A stretch of DNA of 64,000 nt from Xiphias gladius (taxonomy: Eukaryota > Chordata > Actinopteri > Istiophoriformes > Xiphiidae). A model generated the notes under the pieces. That model was not told the DNA's origin. It did not search any database and saw only the letters and a list, made by a program, of their open reading frames with translations. The position numbers were made by a program, and so were the translations under genes. Of the stretch, positions 47,293-61,407 are shown piece after piece. The stretch's first letter is position 1; each line of letters opens with the position of its first letter. The stretch lies in assembly GCF_016859285.1 (NCBI RefSeq), contig NC_053413.1, positions 22,870,001 to 22,934,000 on the forward strand. Reading direction: 5' to 3'.

Positions 47293-50200
47293 ATGTCAGA
47301 CACAGCCGACCCCGCCGCATCCACACCGGCGCAGGACACTCCTGGCTCGGACATGTCCTCAACACCGCCGCCATACCCCTACCAAGGGCAGCAACCGCCA
47401 CCCTACTCCGCGGCCCTAGCAACGTACTCTCCACCCAAGACCGAGATAACCTGCACCTCTCAGCCTGGCACCGGGCACGAGTCGCCCCGCGACATCAGCC
47501 CAGAGGCCCCGGTGGAACCGACTTCCCTTATGGCCTCGTCTTCTTTTGACGACGAGACGGTGAGAAGAGGGTTTGTTAGAAAGGTACGTATTGTGAGTTT
47601 TTTTTTGTTTTGGGGGGGGGGGGCGGGGTACTGACTTCAGGAATATCTGCATTCATTCAAAAATCTCATTGTGACCGGTGACAAATGATCCTCGTGAAAT
47701 ACATTTTACTGGTAAACGTTATTCGGGATGTGTTCATGTCTTGTCACGAGTGCTGTTTCGTGAGATGTTATCCTACACCAGAATTTCCCAGCCCGGGGTC
47801 AGGTCACTCCTCAAGAGAAGAAGGCAGAAAAATGTTTTATTTCTGCAACACAAGATTATTTTTTTTCTAGACTTTGCCCTTATCTTTGTTTTTGTTTTTT
47901 TTGCTGTATATTAATGGATGATTTTCCCTCCTCGGGCCTCCAGAAATGATTAAGATTAAATCAGTCTGAGAAGGAAAAATTACTCATGAGACACATGCAA
48001 CCGGTGAAAAGAGGCCTGTAAATCGTTTTCAGGGGTCAGAAGCCAAAAAAGCTTCGGAACCACAGTCTCACGCAAATTTGAGCCAGAATCCTGAAATGAA
48101 ACCAACTCTGTTTTTTCAGTGCCGCAGTCATCTCTAGCCTAATGTTAGTCGACATAAACGTGGATCCGATCGCGGCAGATTACACGGATTTTCGGTTTGT
48201 ATCAGATCAGCACTTGGTATTTGCAGACGTCCCTAGTTCAGGTCCGGAAATCGGCATCGGTGCATTCCGAGTCAAGAGGGGACTCTGGAGGGTTAACCGT
48301 TAAGTGTCGTGCATGGTTGTAAAGTACCATAGTAAATGTTTGGACGTGAAAGTGTTTTCCCATCCAGAAATGGTCACAAATCATGCGCGTCATTCTGAAA
48401 TCAACGCTGTTTACCTCAGTTCTTCAAACCCACGAAAAACTGAAAACACTAAGGAGATACATATATTCATAACCTGACAGGTTAATTTTGACGAAATCAT
48501 TTGTGTACACCTGTGGCATCACTTTGTTTTTCTAAATTTTGCCACAAGGGGCCTCGGGGTGCAGTTCATTCGGTGATAAAGCTCTTAATTTGTATAAACA
48601 CTATTTTTTTTTTTCCTTCTCTCCCCGTGCAGGTCTTCAGCATCCTGACTCTCCAGCTGCTGTTCACCTTCGGTGTGGTGTGTGTGTTCACCTTATCCAG
48701 CGTGGTCAAAAAGGCGGTGCAGATCAACCTGTGGGCCTACATCAGCTCCTTCATCGTCTTCGCCGTGGTCGCCAGCACCCTCAGCTTCTGCAAGTCCTTC
48801 AGTCGCCGTCACCCCTGGAACATTGTGGGACTGGTGGGTTAGAAATGCAGGGGAAAAAAAACAAACAAAAAAAAACCTCAAACATCTAACGGGCATCTTA
48901 AAATTGATATCGACATTACCGTTACACAAAACACATAGTGAAAAATGACATATTTAACAAAGAGTTAACCCTTATTGTGGAACGAAAGTATTAAAAGAAT
49001 AGCAGTTTGCAGTTTAAAAAGAAAACTACGTTGGATGTCAAACACCGTCACTTCGCACAGTCACATCCTGGACAGAGACGTGATGTGCGCTGGTCAAGTA
49101 GGCTGCTGCTGCTGCCACAGCTACACGTTGCTCAATAAAGGAAAAAAAACAAAACAAAACACACCCACCCAAGCAGGTACAGTATTAAACGGTATTAAAT
49201 CTAATTTATAAGAAAAGAAAAAAAAAATGTGTACATGGAAAACATGTATTCCAGTTCAGTCTGGACATAAAAGAAGTGATGCTAACAGATTTTTCTTGGT
49301 ACGGAATCGAATGAAAATGTTCCAAGGGGCCCCAGATTCAGACCGAGCCGCCGAGGTTTTCTTGGTTTGTTGGGGTTGCGTAAGACAGGCCCTTTCCTGT
49401 TTTGTAAATACGGTACACTTTGCAGAGCATCGCACAAACACCGCCAAGGGGTAGCGGTGCAAACCCACCAGGGTTTCTGGTGGGGGAAAAACAAAAAAAA
49501 AACCCATGTCTGCACTTGAATGAAGTTTTCAGTAAAGACTATAATTATTTAAAACTAAACATAAATGACGTGTATCATAATATACCAGTGAGGGGGGGGG
49601 AGAATAAAGATTTTCAAATGATATGATGTTTAATACCCTGAATTTTGGGCCCGCAGGTTGTGGTCACCCTGAGCTTGTCATACATGGTGGGAGCCATCGC
49701 CTCCTTCCACAAAACCAACGCCGTGCTCGTCACCATGGGAGTAACGCTGGCCGTTTCTCTGGCAATCATCGCTTTCTCGGCACAGGTTAGTCGAAAACCG
49801 GGGGGGCCTCGGGTCGACCAAACCCCGGTCGACTAAATGGTCGACCGGGGTTTCAAAACGTCTCCTGTAGACGCCTGTCGTGATCTGGGTTTTATCTGAA
49901 CGTGAAAGTGGAGCGCGGACTTTTTCGGGTGCTCTGTCAATCAGCCGTGAACTTCTGGCACTCAACTCTCTCTTTTAAAGGAAAACTGATATCCGACTTT
50001 AAGACGGTGCGATTTGCGGTCGCTGGAAAAAAATGTGAACGTGGAGATGAAATGACCAGTTGAATAATCAACTGGTCAGCTGTCAGAAATTTGGATGGTG
50101 ACTATTTTGACGATCGCTTAATTGTTTTTAAAGAACGAAAAATTATTTGGTTCCAGCTTCTCCAATGTAAAGACTGGATCGTTTTCTCTTTTTATATCAT

Positions 50201-51555
50201 GGCGAACACTGATTTGCATTTGGGGATTGCCGGACGACAGAAACAAGACATATAAAAATATGTCACCTTGTGCTCTGGGAGAAAGGGAAGGACATGTTTC
50301 ACTTTTTTCTGACATTTTGTGGACTTAAATGATCGATGGAGAAAATAGTCTACAGATTAGTTAAATATTAAAAGTATCGGTAGTTGCAGCTGTCTCTACA
50401 GTAAATGTGTACCCTATTACAGCTGTTATTACTTAGCTCTAAAAGTGTGAACTGTGAAAACAACAGCTATACTCTGACAGAACAACACAACCAACATCCA
50501 AGGACATACAACAGTATGTCCTTTTGTAATTGCAGCTCCTGCTGAATTTAAGTATTTTAATGTATGTATTAGTGAAATGAATGACTAACGTCTCTCTCTG
50601 TGTTATCTGCAGACTCGTTATGATTTCACTATTTTTTATGGTATTCTGCTGGTTCTGGCTGTGGATCTGATTATGTTCGGGTTCTTCTGCACCTTCTACT
50701 ACTCCTACATCGCCGATATCGCCTACGGATGTCTGGGAGCTCTGCTGTATTCACTGGTACGGGGAAAGAAGAACAATGTTTACCATGATAATAATACCTC
50801 TCTATAAAGGGATGACACATGAACTAGACTTACACAGGACTTCTCTTACTATAAAACAGACCGAGACAAATTCATATAGAACACAGGTACTTTTGTTGTC
50901 CTGACTTTTTAAAACCTCTTTGATGGCACACAGAAGGCAATTTTATTCCCTTTTGATGTTCAATAATTTATTCATTTCACTTTTTGGTTACAATTTACAC
51001 TTGGCCATTAAGAGTAGTTTAGAGCCACTGTAGCTAGGATACAAAGTTGTAACTAATATTACTGTCAATGGCAGGTGGGAAAAAGAAAAAAAAAACCTTC
51101 AAAGGCCTTTTTTCCTTTTGGAAGGAATTGAATTCAGTGCTTTTGAATATTTGCAGATACTGCCCCTCAAGTAGAAATCCAGGTGGTGTGGTGGGCGCCA
51201 AAGTGAACTTGTCTGCCACTGCAGCCACGAACAAATTCATCCGTCATTAATTTTATCATTTACACCTCTGCCTTTCCTACTGTGACATGTTAAAATGCCT
51301 TCCGTGAAAAGGGCCTACTATTAAAATGTGTCACAGTAAACTAGCGGTTACCTGGTGATATTTTCTCACCCTGCCCTTCAACCTCCGTCTCCTCCTCCTC
51401 CCCCTCCCCGTCTGTCTCAGTTTCTGATGATCGACTGTCAGCTGATGATGGGGATGATGAGCTTTCGTCTGGACCCCGAGGAATACGTCAACGCCGCCCT
51501 CTTGATCTACCTTGACATAGTCATCATCTTCCTCTACCTATTGGGGAGGAGGTGA
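47293..51555 (+). CDS. TMBIM/lifeguard-family membrane protein, 5 coding exons, 299 aa
   Basis: Exons are 47293-47583, 48633-48833, 49657-49785, 50613-50756 and 51421-51555. All introns are GT/AG in phase 0; 299 codons plus TGA. Residues 1-90 are Pro-rich with PPPY motifs (SSTPPPYPYQGQQPPPYSAA), as in lifeguard proteins. RRGFVRKVFSI then leads into seven hydrophobic helices at about 98-118, 128-148, 160-182, 185-206, 211-236, 241-262 and 277-295. D260 and D287 fit the conserved aspartate pair of the Bax-inhibitor/YetJ fold. The end DPEEYVNAALLIYLDIVIIF is typical. Lifeguard proteins sit in Golgi/ER or lysosomal membranes and reduce calcium-driven or Fas-driven death. The branch (LFG1, 2 or 3) is not decided here. 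It converges on PARP2. Confidence 0.92.
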
Positions 51556-51580
51556 AGCTGTACACACAACACACACACAT

Positions 51581-51582
<2 letters not shown>

Positions 51583-51636
<54 letters not shown>
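51583..51636. repeat. (AC)n microsatellite in the lifeguard 3' UTR
   Basis: A pure AC run with interrupted AC-rich flanks (51561-51658), starting a few bases after the stop codon. Confidence 0.95.
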
Positions 51637-51643
<7 letters not shown>

Positions 51644-51808
51644 AAAAACACACAGACACTCCACACTGCACCCATAATGACAATGTCCTTTATTATTATT
51701 ATTATTATTATTATGTATATAACTGCATCCTGTTTTAAGTGACAAAAAAAGTCAATGAATGTTTATCAGTGTTTACACATACTCTTGACTTTGTCTCAGT
51801 TTTACATA

Positions 51809-51814
51809 AATAAA
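51809..51814 (+). terminator. Polyadenylation signal of the lifeguard gene
   Basis: AATAAA about 254 bases after the stop codon, the first canonical plus-strand signal. More AATAAA-like copies follow to 51845. Confidence 0.6.
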
Positions 51815-52320
51815 AATAAAAGTTCAGTCAATTAATAAATAAATAATAAGACATTTATGTACTGAATTTGTTGTTTTGGGTTGCATGTTAACCCATTTGA
51901 CCCAGCTGTTATTGAAACAATCAAAAACATTCCACTTCTAGTTTTTTGACATTAATGAGACACCTTCATAAAAACCGTGGCAACCACTCAGCATTAACGC
52001 TCATGTCAAATCTGCCTCAAGAAATTCCAAATCATTTTCTTTATGTAACACACAGCAACAAAGCAGAAAACAAAAATGCAATAGATGTTGCCAAATGCAA
52101 CACGCAATGCATCTTATATTGATATGAGGATGTTCGCAATATAAGGCAACATAGAAAGAAATATTGCTAAATGTTCTGCATATTTTCTTGATATCACATA
52201 CATCCATCCTCACTTTTTTATATATACGGTATCTAGCTGTACACGAAGAATGAGTAAGTGACGTATCGTCCCTGCTTCGCCGGGAAGCAATTCCTTTTAA
52301 GCTGCAGTTTTTGTGCAGCC

Positions 52321-55300
52321 TCACCACAGTGAAGAGTAGTTGAACCGGATCCGCAGCAGGTACCTCATGCGAGTCTGGGCAGGGTTGTAAACGATAAACT
52401 CGTTGTAGAGAAGGGAGTAACCGCTGTTTTTACCCAACCCAGTCTCCACCCCAGGCCCCATTGGCACTGTGACGCCATCCCTGAGAAAGAGAGAAGTGGA
52501 TATAGTTCTCGTTCTGATGGTTTAAACACATCAAGTACAAATTGCGTTTCCTTTACATCACTTCTCACTGTCCAAACATTGCATACGTTTTTTGACGGGT
52601 TCACAACTTTTCAGACAGTTACTTGTTTGCGTTCTTGCCATCATGATATGAAAATTAACTTGAAGAGACTTAGGATGTGGTTGAGATGAAGTGAAACCAG
52701 TTGCTGTCTAAGAGATGGGAATTCTTTGGGAATAACATAAAAAATATTTCCAGAAATATATCATTCATAGATCAGGGCTGCAACAAAGGAGTATTAATAG
52801 TAGGATAAATTACTCTGATGCTTTTCTCTATTAATTGATTAATCGCTGGCTCCATAAAATGTCAAAAAATGGTTAAAAAAACACTTGTCCCAGTTTCCGA
52901 GATGCCAGGATGTTGTTTCAAATGACCTGTTTTATCCAACCAGAGTTTACAATCATAGAAAACTAAGGAAACCAGCAAATATTCACATGTGGGAAGCTGG
53001 AACCACAGAATTTTGGCATTTCTACTTAAAAAAAAAACCACTAAAACGATCAATCAATCAAAACTACCACAGGTTAGTTTCACATCGATTGACTATTCGA
53101 TCACTTACCAGGGTTGTAACTAATGGTTATTTTCATTATTGAGCCAATTAATTTTCGCAATTAATAGTTTTGTTTATAAAAAATCACAGAACATTGAAAA
53201 CTGTCCATCACAACATCATACAAGGCTACATAATCAAATGTCTTGTTTTTTGCCACCAACAGTCCATATACCAAAAATATTCAATTTACTATAATGCAAG
53301 ACCAAGAAAAGCAACAAACTCTCGCATTTGAGAGCCTGGAACCATCAAATGTTTGTCATTTTTGCTTCAAAATGACTTAAGCTAATATCAGAATAGTTCA
53401 AATTTTTTAATCAAATTTGTTTTCGATCAACTTATCGATTAATCAACTAATCATTCAAGCTCCAGCTAAAACATAAACTAACAACTACCATTGTCTATTC
53501 AGGTAGATCAGACTTTGATTCCAAGGCTAAATAAAACCGCTAAATACTATGTAAAATTACGGCTCTGTAGAATAAAACTGTGGGAGAGAAGGCAAAACGA
53601 ATAAGGAAAAGGAAAAGTCAGTCCGTTAGTGTTTGAGGCAATACAGAGCAAAAAGAGTTCAGCATTTAGTATTTTGACTTTCATTTAAGTAGTTGAAATC
53701 CAAACTGCCTCTTTCCGGAATAAAACCATCTGACATTTCTATGGGGCGCTTGAAAAAAATGACCCTCAACTAGTAGGTCTACATAGACAAAATAAACAGC
53801 CTGGGTAACTAGCCAAGCACTATAAGGACAAAGGCATCTCTGAGTTAAATGGATTCCTTGTTCCTGGTTGTAGTAAAACACGCTGACAGTTACACAGAAT
53901 AGAATAAAACATAACCAAAGTGTATGCATTAGTTTGTTAAGTTAATAAGAAAAATGTTATAGTTATTATTTCCGCAAACATCCTGAATTTATCAAATTTT
54001 TCTACCCTTTACAGACATGTACATATAGCAAATTAGAAAGTAAATTATTCTACCTTTAGCAGAATAGGACACATCACGTGACACCAGTGATGATGGTTGT
54101 TCTGACACTGTTTTAACAGATAATTCATAGTCTTTTAAAGAGAGATGTCTTTAAAGCCAGTACAGATTTGTCAATAGCATCATGCAAATGGGCTATTATA
54201 CATATTTTAAACTGCTTTCACACGTGCACTGCAACCCTGACCTTTTCTAGACATTACCTGGAGGAGCAGTGTGTGTGAACGCAAATTAAACGGACATTAA
54301 ACGGACTTTACCCTGCCAGCCCCCTAGTGCTAAGTCCTTGTAATGTCCCAACGTGTGAATGGAGCAGGTCACTGTCCAGAGAATTCACAGCGAGCGAGTG
54401 GGCGAGTTGATGACGTTTCTACCCTGCCTCCTGCACGTTCTACCCAGGCGCCGCCCCTCGCCTAAACCAAACCGAGTATTTCCGGTAGGTGTGAACGTGT
54501 CTCACACGGACAATCTCCGGTTGTTTGCCGCATGTGTGAAAGGGGCAACTCCTGCATTTTTTCTTTGCCAGTGTAATTAAAAAAACTCTTCCCCCTCAGA
54601 CAATGCCACGTTTTCTGTTGTGTAGCAGTTGAGCACAATTAAGACAATGTTTGGCTTGTATGAAATGTATCAGTGTGATGAGACAGACTAACAGTGTGAC
54701 GGAGTTCCTGGGGTCAGGTCCGGTCTGTCCCAGGCCCTTGGTGCTGTGTTTTCCGGCAGGCAGATTGCTGGCCTCGTAGTCGGCGTCCAGCAGCTCGTTA
54801 CAGTCTCCCAGAGCGACCTGCAACCACCCACAGACACACAAAGCGTGGACACTGAAACAGCGCCGCACCACATCTGGGCCATGCATGTAATGTGATGTTT
54901 AAATCACGTTGGTTTTATTGTTAATATGAGCTGTGGACTTGTACTGGCAGGTCTACAGGGTCTGAAATAAACAGCCTCTAAGCACCACAAGTTGTCGCTG
55001 GACGATATGTCAAGAGGTTTAAAAAGAAAATCTACTCTATAAATGAGTCTGCAATTTCTGAGGAAAAAATTCTCTCACCTTGTTCAATGTTTTACACACT
55101 TGCCTAACTCAATGCGCACAATTGTGCCCTTAGATTGATAAACGCCCAAATAAATTACAGTATATGAGTTACACTGGATGGCAAAATTGTTTCTTGGTAG
55201 GTAAATTTTCTTTACCAAAATAAAACTTTTGCTCACTCTTGATCCCTGTTTCAGTCTGCTCGACCTTCATCGGGTAAAAGCCCCGCAACAGATATATAGA

Positions 55301-58300
55301 TAGATATATAGAAATAGATGTATAGAAGTTGGATAAAGCCAATCAGAGGACCAATGAAATGAGTCCACTTGGTGAAGGAAACACTGCCATGAAAAGGAGG
55401 GGAGGTTTCTTCGTTCAAAACATCCAACAATCAAAAGAGTAGAAAATTATTGGAAAACGACGATGGAAAATATGGGCAAAAGTGCCAATGTACATCATAA
55501 ATCTTTTCAATTCCTGACATGACTCGATACGTGTTCAAGAAAAAATACATTATCAGTGCACAAAAGACAAATCCCACAAAATGTATCCAAAAATGCCATT
55601 GATGTCTGATGGCATTTTGTTGTAAGAAAATATATACATATATATCTAAGAAAGAGCAATACAGCACAATAAGACAAGACTATAAAAATTCTATATACGA
55701 TGTTTAAATAGCCAAAATTTCATCTGATAAAATTTAATAGACCCCAAAGATTGACTAGACTAACTAGCCACATCACAGGAAAACATTTCAAAGAGACAAC
55801 AAATTTCAACGAATCGAAAAACATCACAGACAAAGGGTCAAAATGTTGCATTTTCAGACAAGTACATATTTTGGGAGTCAGAATCCAGTGTGCAGACACT
55901 GCGCTTTTTTTCATCCCTTTAATCTGTTGTCCCGCACCCAGCCTAAATACGGGATGTCCACACAACTACCTACATTTTCCTTACGAGCCGTCCAACAGCC
56001 ACTGGCAGGTGAGACAAAACATTTAATATGGCCACAGAAAATAGCTTAGTCAGTCAACTCACCTCACACAGTAGCAGCAGTCCAACATGATTATGTTGAC
56101 TGGCAAAGCAGTAGTTAGCACTCTTTGACGACATGTCAGCAAAGTAGATGCCCTTACCAAACTGGATGAAAGAAAAACAGGGAAATTATTGTCACGATAA
56201 TAAAAAATATTGCTGTAATGACAGATCCCTTGCAGTTTATAGACAGTGAAGTATGTGTTTATTATTCCAAACTGCAAAGTATCTTCATCTGTTGAGAAGT
56301 GTAGAAGTTTTAGATCTAAAAATTACGTTAGGTGGTTCTTAGCCCCTGCATTGTCCATTGTGATCATGGAACGTATGACTCGTTGGTTCATAACTATCAG
56401 ATAAATGTTTTAATAAAGCCAACAACATGAATTTCCAAAATTCGTTTAATGTTATGAATTTATTTTATTTATTTTTTGAATTTTTTTCTTTTTTTAAAGC
56501 AGAGGACTTGGTTTTGAGACAAACATAAAAAAGAATCAAGTGTCAAAGCAGTATATGCATGCATTTTTCTATCCATCCACCCATCCATCCTACCATGTAG
56601 CCAGTGACGGGAGCTTCAGGTGGGGCCACTCTGAGCCCCCGACTGAGGATGCTGACCCAGTTAGACAGGCGGGAACCATGCCACAGCAGAGTCCTGGCAG
56701 ACAGACAAGCAGACAAACACCGTAGGGTATTTTAAGAGGAATTAATTGTCAAGAAAATAAAACACTATTTTCTGTGGCATAATTTTCAGATTTTATTCGG
56801 GCAAATATGGACGACACACACGACACCTGAGGCAAAATAAACCGATAACGGTACCCATCCTGTATTACCTGTTGTGTAACTGTGAGATGAAGTTGTTGCT
56901 CTCCCCGTCTCTGTCCACCGCGAAGATGTCCATGATGGTCATGGTGTAGTCACAATGGGTGGGGGCGTGAGTGGACTGCAGATACTTTTCTATCAACTTC
57001 AAAACGTAGAGATGAGGAGAGTTTACACAGTCTTCCCTACGCTTGTTGCTTGCAGGCGTATAAACACGGCTAGTTCTTGAAAATTTACAGTCACACAAGT
57101 TATTCCAAGTATGACTTGTATTCTCGTGTATTGCGGCAGCTGCCAGTGGAGAAATTTTTTTTCCTCTTTGCCTCTTGTACATAGGATTCCTCTCCCTGTC
57201 TATTGGCTGAAATTTCACTAAATTGGTTAGGTACTTATTTACAGCACACAGACCTTGTACTCATGGCTGCTGGAGTCCAGAGGCTGCAGTTTGCACTGGA
57301 GAGAGCGGTACTGTCTGTCCAGAGGATGTTCGTCACTGTCTTCACTGGACTGGACCATTTTCACCGCTATCTGGATGTCACTCAGTGCCTGGAAAAAAAA
57401 AAGAAAAAAAGAAAAAGAAATACTAGGACCACAGATTTCAGTGAAGACATAAACAGAATAATTGTAGATCAAATTTAATTCTGTAAATTAAATGAGAAAC
57501 CACTTTACCTCCAGCAGTGCAATTTTTTCCTTCAGCTCATCCTCATTGCGGATGATTGGGGGAGTTTTCAACCTGGAGAATTACATCTTTTAAGTACAGC
57601 AAGATTGAGAGCAGTGTGAAACACTCTGAAAGCCTGTCATCATTCAGACATCAATTCTCCGACAGCATTAGTGCACCCCCTCCTTACCCAAAGTCATGAG
57701 GGATGCGGGTGTAGAACTGGTTGCATGCCTCCAGCAGCTCTCGGTTGCTGCCCTTCTTCTTCAAACACGCCTCGATTCTCTTCAGTGCAGTGTAGCCTCC
57801 ACGGATCTGCTCTGACGTCAGTTTGCCTGCAGGTAGAAAAATAGATAGATAAATACCGAATTTGAAATATGAAGCACAACAATGAAAGGTCTGAAAACGC
57901 CGATCACTTGTCACCAGCTGAATCTACTCATGTAGTCAGACGGCACAACTTCATGTGCGCTACATTAAAATCTGATTAAATGTGGGAATGTAGAAATTTA
58001 GTAGAAATTTAAAAGAGCATAACCTTACATTTCTGCTTTGACTGATCCTCTCAGACTCACCGAGAGGAGCTTTCCGGGTGTCAAACTTCATCTCCAGCAC
58101 ATACTCCTCCATGGCTTTAAGGTCACAGATGAACTCTAGGAGAGACTGGATCTTCGCATCCAGCCTGGAGGTCCTCTTTTTGGGTACAGTGCCCACTGTG
58201 GTCTGGTTCTCCTCCTGGAACAGTGAAATACATCTATTTACATAATAGACCCTATCCTTAATTCAATGGAGATTCCTGTCACCGAGTTGTTCGGTGCTAA

Positions 58301-61300
58301 TTACAAAGATACCGAGGAGATACATGAGTTGTTTCTTTATCTTTAAACGTACCTTTTCATTTGCCCTGTAATCCATGAACACTATGTCATATTTTCCAGG
58401 CACCTTCTCAAAACTTGCCCGCTGTTCCCACTCATTCTTGGTCTTGTCCAAGAATCTGTGGCAAAAGAAACAAGTTCAAGAATTTCATTGAGCCCACTTC
58501 CATGTGAGACATCAGGAACTTTTTTTTTTTTTTTTTTTTCAAATACATAATCTCACTTTTTCTTGAAGATATTTTTGGCTTTCAGCAGATCTCCACCACA
58601 GGCTGTAAGGCTGTTTTGACCCACTTTACCCACTGATGAAACAAGGGAGACAACGCCCAAATACAATCATTATATTGAGTAGTTTCATCAATCGGTCTAG
58701 GTTTCATAAAAGACGTAACTTCTGTTAATCTCCTGCATAAATACAAACATTTACATTTATCAAATATGAATAAGAATCGTCAGCACAGAGTAAACTTACC
58801 TCTGCCCCATCTCATCCACACACTGTAAACCTTGGAGCTGTCGTCTTTTAGCAGCTGGATCAGGTAGTATTTGTTGTTGTTAAACTGAAGATTTGTCTGC
58901 AAAGACAGAAAGTATTTGCGGCATTTGGGCCTTTACTCAATTCCTGTTTTTCAGGTGTCATTTAAGAAACAACTTAGTGAAATAAAATCTAGTCTAAAGT
59001 CTAAAATCATCAATATCTGAAACCATGGTGAATAATTGTGATTATAATATCTCTGATATTATTCATAATTGCTATTTTGGTCAGTCAGCACTACTCAATT
59101 TGAAAAAAGACTCTAGCTTTTGATTTGATGAAAATAGACTTTGCAGACCCATTTAAGTCAATTTCTAATTATTATCATTTATTATTTTACCTGGTTTAAC
59201 ATCACGTCGTAAACATCATTTCCTTCACTGTAAACATGAGCCTGAAAGAGAAGTTAAACAATTAGTTGTATTAAGGTAGGTGACTGCACCTGACCAGCAT
59301 CCTTTTACGTTGCATGTGTTGTTTTATGTAGTTTAAGACAACAATTGTTCAGGAAAATGCTCATACAAAAAAAAAAAAAAGTAAAAAAGTGCAATTTCAT
59401 AGGTTGAAAAACAAGAACACTACAGGACAAAGGTTGAAAATACTTTACAAGAAACTACAGATAAACATGCGACTAAAAATGAGTATTTATGACCATTATT
59501 TTTTTTAACAGTTTCCTGTGAAATGCAAAAAGAAAGTAGTGAAAAACACCCATCAGAACTTAGAAAAGCCCAAAGCGACGTCCTGAAACTGCTTGGTTTG
59601 TTTGGCGAACAGCCCAGAACAAAACCTTAGTACTAACTATCATACATGACTAAGGCAACCAGTAAATCCTCATATATGAGAAGCTGGTTTATGCCAAATA
59701 TGTGACATTTTTGCATTAAAACGATTAATCAATTATCAAAATTACTTACAGATTACTTTTGTTTCAAAGGACTAATCGATTAATCAACTATTTGTTTCAG
59801 CTCTAGCTGTCTGTGTTGGTATGGCAGTGTTATAACAAAAAAAACAAAAAAAAAAAAAAGATACATAATAGTGACTGGTAATTAAATCCCAAGAGGAATT
59901 AACTACAGTTACAAATCCCATATTCATTAGCATATTGGATGTTTTTCTCATGTAACAGTGATAACGTTGATGAACAATTTGTTTTGAACAACTTTTTTGC
60001 CATCAACAATTAGACAATAGAAACTACATTTTTTCATTTTCAAGAATCAAACTCAGCCTGGCCAACCTACATAGTCCACTGTTGCTGTAAATAAATATCA
60101 ATAACTGCAGTGAAATTTTTTTTAATATCTATTGCCTATCCATTGAGTGCTTGCTGGACCTGCGCAACGAAATGTACATTTCTGACCAGCTGCTCTGGGT
60201 AAAACAACCATTTACAGGATTTAAACTGCAAATCGAGTTCGATTTTTGATTGATTTAAGACCATACAAAAGAATAGTAACAAACTCATGTATAATAAACC
60301 ACAAACAGGGTCATTCTAACAAGGGGAACTGTAACTGGAGCAATGCTTTGCAAAAAACCTCCTAACAGGTGTCAGACCACAAACAGAACCGATGTCAACC
60401 ATGAGTTTCATATCTTGTGTGGACGTGGAATCTGTACCTTTCCGAGTTTGGCTTTGCATTCAGGGTCCACTGGAGCTTTGCCCTTCATGACAACTGTCCT
60501 CACAACCTCTGCACAACATCCACAGATGAGAAACGAAACGTCATTGAGATCAACAGACATCTAATAATAAACAAGTTCCTAGTAGAGAAAATCTAACGAA
60601 ACGACTAGGACAACTTTTTTTTGTTTGTTACAAGTTGGATTTGTTGACTGCAGACGATAAGACACGGATCAGAAACAAAACATTAATGAGATCAATTGAC
60701 ATGTAATAATAAACACAGGCAATAAGAACATGTCCTGTTATCCTGTATAAACTGATGTGTTTAGAAACAGATAGAACAAAAACCACTTGATGATAATGCC
60801 AATGTTACTACGCCACATTTGTCACCAGTCACCTCAACAGCTTCAAAATCGTATTTCACTCTGTAACTGCATTACATATACAACATTTATGAAAATTAGA
60901 GGCACGTCACCTTCACTTTTCATTGCTTCTTTGGGCATTTCTTCAGCTTTTGTCTGACTCTTGCTTTGCCCTCTCCTCCTCTTAGCTGCAGGTTTCTCCT
61001 CCTCCTCCTCCTCCTCCTCCTCTTCCTCTTTAACTCGAGCTGGCCTCCCACTGTGAGCAGCCGAGTCCCCTGCTTCATTCAGACTTTCTGGACAAAAGGA
61101 TAACAGAAGGAAACATTTTGAATGCACTCAGTGATTTATGTTTTTTTTTTTTATTTGAAAATACATAATTCAAAAAATACAAAGGCTTTGTAAGAACACT
61201 ACAGCCTGCATGGACAATAAATACATTTAATATAAAAAAAATTAATTTTCCTGCTGCGTTCAGTAAAGTACCGTGTGCTGAGATGGCGCGGTCACGGAGG

Positions 61301-61407
61301 CTAGCTAACTCATACTTCCAGCGGCACAACACACCTGTTTTTGACCGGACTTCTTCATTTTCTGCTGAACTCCGACTTTTATTTCTCGACCCTCTTGTTC
61401 GCCTCAT
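52321..61407 (-). CDS. parp2: Poly(ADP-ribose) polymerase 2, 16 exons, 583 aa
   Basis: Exons: 61335-61407, 60911-61087, 60438-60508, 59191-59241, 58800-58896, 58557-58632, 58353-58455, 58061-58214, 57688-57826, 57509-57572, 57254-57388, 56869-56996, 56594-56693, 56063-56161, 54693-54817, 52321-52480. Every junction is GT/AG and the phases close at 583 aa, the human PARP2 length. A basic N-terminus with poly-Glu and KRRR precedes the WGR domain (W154-G155-R156). A helical autoinhibitory domain (about 225-360) and the ADP-ribosyltransferase domain follow. The catalytic set is intact: H428 in TLLWHGSR, Y462 in [21 protein letters not shown]558 in [13 protein letters not shown]2 is nuclear; it binds 5'-phosphorylated breaks through WGR and makes poly(ADP-ribose) from NAD+ in single-strand break repair. 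Neighbours: convergent with the lifeguard gene, head to head with METTL17. Confidence 0.97.
52768..53465. repeat. Two adjacent copies of the ATCGATTAAT-rich repeat in the last PARP2 intron
   Basis: The first starts gggctgcaacaaaggag near 52768. The second starts gggttgtaactaatgg near 53107 and ends cgattaatcaactaatcatt near 53455. They lie head to tail. Confidence 0.6.
54212..54550. mobile_element. Probable MITE in the last PARP2 intron
   Basis: Left end ctgctttcacacgtgcactg; right end gccgcatgtgtgaaaggggc, whose inverse shares CTTTCACACrTGC with the left end. The interior is GC-richer than the surrounding intron and contains acgtgtgaa repeats. No target duplication was made out. Confidence 0.5.
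60995..61032 (-). repeat. Coding trinucleotide run (poly-Glu) in PARP2 exon 2
   Basis: The plus strand has a CTC/TCC run; the minus strand reads GAG/GAA codons giving about eleven Glu between VK and KPAAKRRR. It lies in the disordered N-terminal region, where length should be tolerated. Confidence 0.9.
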
